A DNA stretch of 64,000 bases, from positions 1,674,001 through 1,738,000 of the forward strand of contig CP080408.1 of the NCBI GenBank assembly GCA_019448215.1, written 5' to 3'. Shown here piece by piece: positions 58,714 through 64,000 of this stretch. The translations under genes and the position numbers were made by a program. The notes under the pieces are model-generated. The model searched no databases and had not been told where the DNA came from. It saw only the letters and a list, made by a program, of their open reading frames with translations. Each line of letters starts with the position of its first letter. Positions within the stretch are counted from its first letter, which is position 1. The stretch is from Thalassovita mediterranea. GTDB lineage: Bacteria > Pseudomonadota > Alphaproteobacteria > Caulobacterales > Hyphomonadaceae.

Positions 58714-59043
58714 CTAGTCCTTGACTTCTTTCATGATCTGCTCGCGCGCGACGGCCAGCAGTTCTGCCATGTGCTCGCGGATGCGTGCGTCAGAGCGGTT
58801 GACGCCTTTGGCATCGAAATCGCCGCGCACCTTGCGGAAAACGTCTTCGTCGCCTGGTTCTTCGAGGTCGGACATGACAACGGACTTGGCGTAGGCTTCA
58901 GCCTCGCTGCCGGACAGGTTCATCAGGTCTGCAGCCCAGAGGCCGAGCAGCTTGTTGCGTCGGTTCATGATCTTGAACTGCAGCGCGCTGTCGTGCGCGT
59001 ACTTTGCTTCCTCGGCGCGCTCGCGATCGTCGAATGTGCTCAT
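58714..59043 (-). CDS. F1F0 ATP synthase zeta inhibitor (DUF1476)
   Basis: 109 residues. Opening MSTFDDRERAEEAKYAHDSA, then LQFKIMNRRNKLLGLWAADL, matches the alphaproteobacterial zeta subunit that blocks F1-ATPase rotation in the hydrolysis direction. The C-terminal half is helical and charged (GDEDVFRKVRGDFDAKGVNR). Divergent from purC across 226 bp, and upstream of grxD on the same strand. That neighbourhood is common in alphaproteobacteria. Confidence 0.92.
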   Translation of the reverse strand: MSTFDDRERAEEAKYAHDSALQFKIMNRRNKLLGLWAADLMNLSGSEAEAYAKSVVMSDLEEPGDEDVFRKVRGDFDAKGVNRSDARIREHMAELLAVAREQIMKEVKD

Positions 59044-59269
59044 GGTAAGCCCTCCTCTTGATTGGGCATGACTGGCTTTGCCGGGATATAGATTGCCATG
59101 GCGTGCCTGCGCAAGACGCTAGAGCGGTGCGTCAGTGCCGCAACCCCCAACGGCGCCTGCTGAATCATCATTTGTTTAGCAAGAGCACTCGCGTTATCAC
59201 TCCGCCTTGTTCTTGGGGGCGCAGAGCGGCTGATCCTGCAGCGCGTCTCCCCTTGGCGGAGGGATAGCG
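59044..59269. promoter_or_regulatory. Divergent DUF1476/purC control region
   Basis: 226 bp without a gene. GGAGGG precedes the purC ATG at 6 bases. No clear operator or riboswitch was found by eye. Confidence 0.35.
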
Positions 59270-60040
59270 ATGTCGCGCAGACGCATGATTTATGAGGGCA
59301 AGGCCAAGATCCTTTACGAAGGACCAGAGCCCGGCACCCTGATCCAGTATTTCAAGGATGATGCGACGGCGTTCAACGCTGAAAAGAAAGCCGTGCTCGA
59401 CGGCAAGGGCGTCCTGAACAATCGCATCAGCGAATTCCTGATGACCCGCCTGTCAGCGGTCGGCATTCCGAACCACTTCATCAAGCGCCTCAACATGCGT
59501 GAGCAGCTGATCAAGAAGGTGGAGATCATTCCGCTGGAAGTGATCGTGCGCAACGTCGCTGCGGGCACCATGTCGAAGCGCCTTGGCATTCCGGAAGGCG
59601 AAACGCTGCCGCGTGCCATCGTCGAGTTCTGCTACAAGAAGGATGAGCTGGGCGACCCGCTGGTTTCCGAAGAGCACATCGCGGCCTTCGGCTGGGCCAG
59701 TCAGCAGGAGATGGACGACATCGTGTCGCTCGCCTTGCGGATCAATGACTTCATGTCCGGCCTTTTCTCGGCCGTCGGCATCCGCCTGATCGACTTCAAG
59801 CTTGAGTTTGGCCGCCATTTCGAAGGCGAGATGGTTCGCACCATCCTGGCTGATGAGATCAGCCCTGATAGCTGCCGTCTGTGGGACTATGAGACCAATG
59901 AAAAGCTCGACAAGGACCGGTTCCGCCGCGACCTTGGCGGCGTGACGGAAGCCTATGCAGAAGTTGCCCGGCGCCTTGGCATCATCAAGGAAAGCGCCCA
60001 GGGCGGCGATGTGATCGACTTCACCAGCGGCATGAAGTAG
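59270..60040 (+). CDS. purC: SAICAR synthetase PurC
   Basis: 256 residues, normal for bacterial Pur[21 protein letters not shown] (KAKxxYxG motif), [40 protein letters not shown] and [20 protein letters not shown], and [20 protein letters not shown] are family signatures. ATP and CAIR/aspartate binding residues are thereby present. It makes SAICAR in purine synthesis. The start at 59270 has GGAGGG upstream. A sulfotransferase gene, not purS, follows it. Confidence 0.96.
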   Translation: MSRRRMIYEGKAKILYEGPEPGTLIQYFKDDATAFNAEKKAVLDGKGVLNNRISEFLMTRLSAVGIPNHFIKRLNMREQLIKKVEIIPLEVIVRNVAAGTMSKRLGIPEGETLPRAIVEFCYKKDELGDPLVSEEHIAAFGWASQQEMDDIVSLALRINDFMSGLFSAVGIRLIDFKLEFGRHFEGEMVRTILADEISPDSCRLWDYETNEKLDKDRFRRDLGGVTEAYAEVARRLGIIKESAQGGDVIDFTSGMK

Positions 60041-60069
60041 CGTTCTCCCTTCTGTGGGGGAACGGGAAC

Positions 60070-60780
60070 ATGACACTCAAGATTGTAGGCGCAGGCTTCG
60101 GCCGCACCGGCACGCTTTCAATGAAAGTGGCTCTGGAACAGCTTGGCTTTGCCAAGTGCCACCACATGATGGAGGTGTTTCCGAGTGAGTTTCAGCTCAA
60201 TAGCTGGCATTCAATCGGGCGCGGTGAAAAGCCGGACTGGGATGAAGTGTTTCACGGCTTTCACGCCAGTGTCGACTTTCCATCTTCGGCCTACTGGCGT
60301 GAGCTTTCGGTTCATTTTCCGGGCTCCAAGGTGATCCTCACGACGCGCAGCTTTGACAGCTGGTATGAAAGCGCGCTGGAAACGATCTATCCGGTCAGCA
60401 AGAAAATCCCGAACTGGATGACGTTCATTCCGAAGGTCCGCAAGATCAAGGAAATGACCTATAGCACGATCTGGGACCGGGTGTTTCACGGCAAGTTCGA
60501 GGATCGCGACTATGCACGCAAGATCTTCGAACAACATGAGGCGGCCGTGAAGGCTGAGATTCCGGCAGAGCGGCTGCTCGTTTTCCACCCGAAGGAAGGC
60601 TGGGAGCCGCTGTGTGCGTTTCTCGGCGTGCCTATCCCGGACAGCCCTTTTCCGAATGTGAATGACCGGGCTGATTTTAAGAAGCGTGTGGCGGCTTTCA
60701 CCTGGCTCAATCGCGCGCCGTGGATCGTCGGTGCACTTGTTGTGGCGGGCGCAGTTGCAGCGGCGCTCGCCTTTCAATAG
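60070..60780 (+). CDS. Sulfotransferase-like protein with C-terminal membrane helix
   Basis: 236 residues. The PAPS 5'-phosphate-loop-like start is LKIVGAGFGRTGTLSMKVAL and the 3'-phosphate block is VILTTRSFDSWYESALETIY. Segments KEGWEPLCAFLGVPIPDSPF and PNVND are typical of the Sulfotransfer_4 group. A final hydrophobic helix (about 213-234) suggests a membrane anchor, with most of the protein cytoplasmic. It lies 29 bp after purC and 53 bp before purS, an unusual insertion into a purine gene pair. Substrate unknown. Confidence 0.88.
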   Translation: MTLKIVGAGFGRTGTLSMKVALEQLGFAKCHHMMEVFPSEFQLNSWHSIGRGEKPDWDEVFHGFHASVDFPSSAYWRELSVHFPGSKVILTTRSFDSWYESALETIYPVSKKIPNWMTFIPKVRKIKEMTYSTIWDRVFHGKFEDRDYARKIFEQHEAAVKAEIPAERLLVFHPKEGWEPLCAFLGVPIPDSPFPNVNDRADFKKRVAAFTWLNRAPWIVGALVVAGAVAAALAFQ

Positions 60781-60833
60781 GACGTCAGATCACAAGGACG
60801 CAGCAGCGTCGATTCCGAGCGGAGACGAGTGTC

Positions 60834-61076
60834 ATGAAAGCCATTGTCCATGTCGGCCTGAAACCCGGTGTTCTTGACCCGCAAGGCAAGGCGGTTGCCG
60901 ACACGCTTGGCCGTATGGGCTATGACGAAGTGCACAGCGCACGTATCGGCAAGGTGATCGAGCTCGACCTCGAAGGCGTTGCCAAGGACAAGGCGGACGC
61001 TCGCGTCAAGGAAATGTGCGAGAAATTGCTCGCGAACACGGTGATCGAATCCTATCGCTACGAACTGGTCGATTAG
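60834..61076 (+). CDS. purS: FGAM synthetase small subunit PurS
   Basis: 80 residues from the ATG at 60834, with GGAG 8 bases upstream. The whole chain follows the PurS pattern: KAIVHVGLKPGVLDPQGKAV, ADTLGRMGYDEVHSARIGKV, IELDLEG and MCEKLLANTVIESYRYELVD. It bridges PurL and PurQ in the FGAM synthase complex. purQ and purL are not found in this window. Confidence 0.95.
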   Translation: MKAIVHVGLKPGVLDPQGKAVADTLGRMGYDEVHSARIGKVIELDLEGVAKDKADARVKEMCEKLLANTVIESYRYELVD

Positions 61077-61120
61077 GCCATTTCCGCGCTAGTCTTCCCG
61101 AAACATAAGGGAGGACCTCA

Positions 61121-61489
61121 ATGATCAAGCTTACATTCTGCCTGCACAGGCTGCCGCATCTCAGCCGGGATGAATTCCAGACCTATTGGCGAGAGAACCA
61201 CGCCCCGCTTGTCGCCAAACATGCCAAGACGCTGGGTATTGCGCGCTATGTGCAGGTGCATGCACTGACACATGACTTCAACGGCGTGATGCGCGCGAGC
61301 CGGGACGCGCCGGACATGTATGACGGCATCGCGGAAATCTACTTCGAAAGCTGGGACACGCTGTTCGAGGCAGGCCAGAATGAAGGCAATGCCGAAGCTG
61401 GCGCAGCGCTGCTGGAGGATGAGCGCAAGTTTATCGACTTGCCGCGCTCGCCTCTCTGGTTCAATGAGGAACACGTCATCATTGGTTAG
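61121..61489 (+). CDS. EthD domain-containing protein
   Basis: 122 residues. KLTFCLHRLPHLSRDEFQTY, WRENHAPLVAKHAKTLGIAR and the later RDAPDMYDGIAEIYFESWDT match the dimeric alpha-beta barrel EthD group. Many EthD proteins cyclise or isomerise polyketide-type intermediates, or are linked with ether degradation, but small members are often unassigned. GGAGGACCTCA precedes the ATG. It is downstream of purS and may share its transcript. Confidence 0.85.
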   Translation: MIKLTFCLHRLPHLSRDEFQTYWRENHAPLVAKHAKTLGIARYVQVHALTHDFNGVMRASRDAPDMYDGIAEIYFESWDTLFEAGQNEGNAEAGAALLEDERKFIDLPRSPLWFNEEHVIIG

Positions 61490-61529
61490 GGCTGGATAGA
61501 CTGGCCCAGTTCATGCTTTGGTTTGCAGT

Positions 61530-61892
61530 ATGAAACAGCGTCTTATTGTTATCGCCGCCATCGCCGTATGCCTGCCTGCAACGGCTGAGGAAATCTGCCG
61601 CTCCATCTCCACGAGCTGGGACACTGAAAGCGGGCAGAGCTTCAATACGCGTATGTGGACCAAGGCCGACGACGCCGGATGCAAGATTGTTGAACACCTC
61701 ATCGATGGCGAGAAGATCGACGGCGTGGATTGCAATTGTGACCTCATTGCCGACGGCTATGAGGATCGCATTCCGCAGCCAGCCTCCGAGCGCCAGCGTG
61801 GCCGGCTGACCGATATCTGTGAAGGGCCGATCGCGATCGAAGAGGCCGCGCCAATTTCCAAGCCGGGCGACCCGATCATCATCAACGGTTAG
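61530..61892 (+). CDS. Hypothetical exported protein
   Basis: 120 residues from the ATG at 61530 (a GTG-like start 12 bases before is less likely). Signal peptide about 1-19 (KQRLIVIAAIAVCLPATA). The mature part has five Cys (EICRSI, DAGCKIV, DCNCDLI, DICEGP) and is acidic. No family recognised. It is probably periplasmic with disulfides. Confidence 0.65.
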   Translation: MKQRLIVIAAIAVCLPATAEEICRSISTSWDTESGQSFNTRMWTKADDAGCKIVEHLIDGEKIDGVDCNCDLIADGYEDRIPQPASERQRGRLTDICEGPIAIEEAAPISKPGDPIIING

Positions 61893-61916
61893 GCTCGGCC
61901 CGCCAAAAAACCGCGA

Positions 61917-62333
61917 TCAGTCGCGGGGTTTGCGGCAGCCATCGACCATACGCGCGCTATTATTGGTGCTTGGCACGTCCTGCGGCACATAGGGCAGGGC
62001 GCAGGCATGCACGGTCGTGCGGTTGAAGTCGTGCATTTCGCGCGCGGCATCTGCCTCCTCACGAAGGTCACTCATCATCTCGCCAGGAGCGAGCTCAACG
62101 ACGCCGCATGTCTTCTCCAGCCCGGCAGACCGAAAGCAGTAGCGCGCATTGATCGGCTTCTCGCAGGCATTGGTGTAAGGGCCGGTATTCCCATCACGCG
62201 AAAGGCAGTCATTGGCGCCTGCATGCGCGGAGGGATTGGTGAAGCGCGACAGGACGTTGGCGCTTATCGTGACCAGTACGACAACCAGGACGATGCGCAG
62301 CCAGTTCGGTACTTTCGAGAGCAACTTTTTCAT
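61917..62333 (-). CDS. Hypothetical Cys-rich single-pass membrane protein A
   Basis: 138 residues: an N-terminal helix (WLRIVLVVVLVTISANVL) followed by a periplasmic domain with Cys in DCLSRD, TNACEKPINARYCFRSAG, KTCGVVELAPGEMM and HACALPYVPQDV, GC near the end. The Cys order and the PINA and LPY-P motifs recur in the next gene at 62330, so the two are tandem paralogues. No known family recognised. Its start overlaps the other gene's stop by 4 bases (ATGA), so they are co-translated. Confidence 0.72.
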   Translation of the reverse strand: MKKLLSKVPNWLRIVLVVVLVTISANVLSRFTNPSAHAGANDCLSRDGNTGPYTNACEKPINARYCFRSAGLEKTCGVVELAPGEMMSDLREEADAAREMHDFNRTTVHACALPYVPQDVPSTNNSARMVDGCRKPRD

Positions 62334-62758
62334 TGGCGTGTTTCCCCCTCTGGCAGGCAGCCCTGTTTCATCCGCTTTGTATTCATATCCTCGACCATGC
62401 CGGGCATGTAAGGCAGCTTGCAGGCATAGGTTTCCACTCTGAGCAGCCCGCTGAGACGCGCGAGATCGGCTTCGATCTCGGCCCGCTCGAAACCCTCATC
62501 AGGCTCCAGCCGTTTTGTCTTGCAGATGTCGTCTGCTGTCCTTGAATAGAGACAGAGCTCAGCGTTGATCGGGAAGATGCAGGTATTCTGGAGCGGCGGT
62601 TCGGCGTTCATGATCGGGCCGAGGCAATGGTTCACCTGCCCAAGCCGGTGTGGCTGGAAGATGAGGGTGGATATATAGCCGACGAGGAGCAGACCAAAGA
62701 AAGCCCCGATCGCCCAGAGGCAACCTGGCTGCTTTGCATGTTTCTGCATATCAGGCAT
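62330..62758 (-). CDS. Hypothetical Cys-rich single-pass membrane protein B
   Basis: 142 residues; an ATG 9 bases later is another start. N-terminal helix (CLWAIGAFFGLLLVGYISTL) and a periplasmic domain with NHCLGPIMN, NTCIFPINAELCLYSRTAD, DICKTKRLEPDEGFE, YACKLPYMPGMVED and GC near the end. The pattern C-x-x-x-x-PINA-x-x-C, then C-x8-LxP-E, then AC-LPY-P is shared with protein A at 61917. It is the first gene of the two-gene unit. Confidence 0.72.
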   Translation of the reverse strand: MPDMQKHAKQPGCLWAIGAFFGLLLVGYISTLIFQPHRLGQVNHCLGPIMNAEPPLQNTCIFPINAELCLYSRTADDICKTKRLEPDEGFERAEIEADLARLSGLLRVETYACKLPYMPGMVEDMNTKRMKQGCLPEGETRQ

Positions 62759-62829
62759 CGAAGATCACCCTGCTCCTCACGGCTCCTACCAGCATTTTGC
62801 CGAAAGCACAGCGGAAAGGGCCAAAAGAA

Positions 62830-62855
62830 AAGCCCCGGCCATGTGACCGGGGCTT
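62830..62855 (-). terminator. Terminator after icd
   Basis: AAGCCCCGG (62830-62838) pairs with CCGGGGCTT (62847-62855). On the minus strand it is followed by TTCTTTTGG. Confidence 0.85.
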
Positions 62856-62883
62856 CGCAATGTGGTGATGGGGCGCTAGCGCC

Positions 62884-64000
62884 TTATGCCATCTTCTTTT
62901 CGAGGTTCTCAGCCACGGCCTCGAGGAAGCCTTCGGTGGTGAGCCAGTCCTGATCTGGACCGATGAGAAGCGCGAGGTCTTTGGTCATCTTGCCGCTTTC
63001 AACGGTTTCGACGACGACCTGCTCGAGGTCTTCAGCGAACTTGGTGACCTCAGGCGTGTTGTCGAGACGGCCACGGTGGGCAAGGCCACGGGTCCAGGCG
63101 TAGATCGACGCGATCGAGTTGGTCGAGGTCGCTTCGCCCTTCTGGTGGTTGCGGTAGTGACGGGTCACCGTGCCGTGTGCGGCTTCAGCTTCGACCGTCT
63201 TGCCATCTGGCGACATCAGAACAGAGGTCATGAGGCCAAGCGAACCGAAGCCCTGGGCAACGGTGTCGGACTGGACATCGCCGTCATAGTTCTTACAGGC
63301 CCAGACATAGCCGCCGGACCATTTCATGGCTGCTGCAACCATGTCGTCGATGAGGCGGTGCTCATAGGTGCCACCGAACTCAGCGAAGGCATCGGCGAAC
63401 TCATTGTCGAACACTTCCTGGAACAGGTCCTTGAAGCGGCCATCATAGGCTTTCAGGATGGTGTTCTTGGTCGACAGGTAAACAGGCCACTTGCGCGACA
63501 GGCCGAAGTTGAACGAGGCACGTGCGAAGTCGCGGATCGACTCGTCGAGGTTGTACATGCCCATGGCGATACCGGAGGACGGCGCGTCGAACACTTCGTG
63601 CTCGATGACGGTGCCGTCCGAGCCTTCGAACTTCATCGTCAGCTTGCCCTTGCCAGGGAATTTGAAGTCGGTTGCGCGGTACTGGTCGCCGAAAGCATGA
63701 CGGCCGATGACGATTGGCTGGGTCCAGCCTGGCACCAGACGTGGCACGTTGGAAATCACGATTGGCTCACGGAAGACGACGCCGCCGAGGATGTTGCGGA
63801 TCGTGCCGTTTGGCGAACGCCACATCTTCTTCAGGCCGAATTCCTCAACGCGGGCTTCGTCTGGCGTGATGGTCGCACATTTGACGCCAACGCCATGTTC
63901 CTTGATGGCGTTTGCCGCGTCGATCGTGATCTGGTCATCGGTCGCGTCGCGGGCTTCGATGCCGAGGTCGAAATATTTGAGATCGATATCGAGGTAGGGG
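62884..64000 (-). CDS. icd: NADP-dependent isocitrate dehydrogenase (partial)
   Basis: Partial gene, cut by the right edge; 372 residues are visible, including the true stop at 62884. The protein belongs to the dimeric, eukaryotic-type NADP-IDH class: [120 protein letters not shown] and [20 protein letters not shown] with [14 protein letters not shown]. The isocitrate and NADP binding motifs are thereby shown. It performs the oxidative TCA step. The missing N-terminal part is only about 30-40 residues. Confidence 0.95.
   Translation of the reverse strand, partial: PYLDIDLKYFDLGIEARDATDDQITIDAANAIKEHGVGVKCATITPDEARVEEFGLKKMWRSPNGTIRNILGGVVFREPIVISNVPRLVPGWTQPIVIGRHAFGDQYRATDFKFPGKGKLTMKFEGSDGTVIEHEVFDAPSSGIAMGMYNLDESIRDFARASFNFGLSRKWPVYLSTKNTILKAYDGRFKDLFQEVFDNEFADAFAEFGGTYEHRLIDDMVAAAMKWSGGYVWACKNYDGDVQSDTVAQGFGSLGLMTSVLMSPDGKTVEAEAAHGTVTRHYRNHQKGEATSTNSIASIYAWTRGLAHRGRLDNTPEVTKFAEDLEQVVVETVESGKMTKDLALLIGPDQDWLTTEGFLEAVAENLEKKMA

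Noticed and set aside
1-64000. tRNA genes, prophage or insertion sequence
   Set aside because: No tRNA arms with CCA-type ends, transposase, integrase or phage structural genes were recognised.

Overview
The window is a 64 kb piece of a chromosome from an alphaproteobacterium, most probably a member of the Hyphomonadaceae or a close relative (Hyphomonas/Henriciella-like). That placement is inference. It rests on a Caulobacter-style pilA-cpaABCDEF-tadBC pilus locus, a near-perfect CtrA-type box (TTAA-N7-TTAA), the F1-ATPase zeta-type inhibitor (DUF1476) next to purine genes, a dnaX-YbaB-recR unit, and a large TonB-dependent receptor. Base composition is GC-rich and even, with a few AT-rich intergenic promoters. 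No prophage, insertion sequence, CRISPR array or tRNA was found.

Layout. 1-10.3 kb: Tad/Flp type IVb pilus locus with the Flp pilin, prepilin peptidase CpaA, CpaB, secretin CpaC, lipoprotein CpaD, CpaE/TadZ, ATPase CpaF, inner-membrane TadB and TadC, a convergent TPR lipoprotein, and the start of a divergent secretin-N-domain protein cut by the left edge. 10.3-18.2 kb: M17 and DUF885 peptidases, a LysR regulator divergent from a DoxX-YHS pair, a small beta-barrel protein, a YqaE/Pmp3 peptide and NudC. 18.2-22.7 kb: the small SRP RNA, a lone HNH endonuclease with an unassigned N-terminal domain, dense intergenic palindromes, and small lipoprotein, Sel1-repeat and membrane proteins. 22.7-32 kb: a photolyase-like protein, dnaX-ybaB-recR, a glutathione transferase, a PQQ-type sugar dehydrogenase and a TonB-dependent receptor. 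32.2-34 kb: queC-queE-queD for the 7-deazaguanine pathway. 34-43 kb: pirin, a lipid/oxidation group (SDR, MpaB-like oxygenase, nitronate monooxygenase, SDR), a two-lobed retropepsin-like protease, Nudix, patatin, rsmD and tRNA deaminase tadA. 43.5-51 kb: small membrane and regulatory modules, namely DUF2975 with an XRE regulator, a beta-barrel, TauE, Nudix, PepSY, and a BlaI-type repressor with an M56 sensor protease. 51-64 kb: housekeeping genes (DEAD-box helicase, rpsD, ppk2, rimO, grxD, the DUF1476 protein, purC, purS, icd) with a DUF2807 protein, an alpha/beta hydrolase, a sulfotransferase inserted between purC and purS, and a tandem pair of unknown cysteine-rich membrane proteins.

How the genes work together. 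The pilus genes form one polar operon with 1-base stop/start overlaps (cpaB/cpaC, cpaF/tadB). The 7-deazaguanine genes overlap and are probably co-translated. The BlaI/M56 pair overlaps by 4 bases and has two matching operator-like sites over its promoter. No plainly new multi-gene system stands out. The best candidates for a second look are the HNH protein (possible modified-DNA restriction), the photolyase-like protein without the usual iron-sulfur cysteines, the QueD-like protein without the catalytic cysteine, the M56 sensor with a long charged C-terminal region, the two-lobed aspartic protease, and the tandem cysteine-rich proteins at 62 kb.
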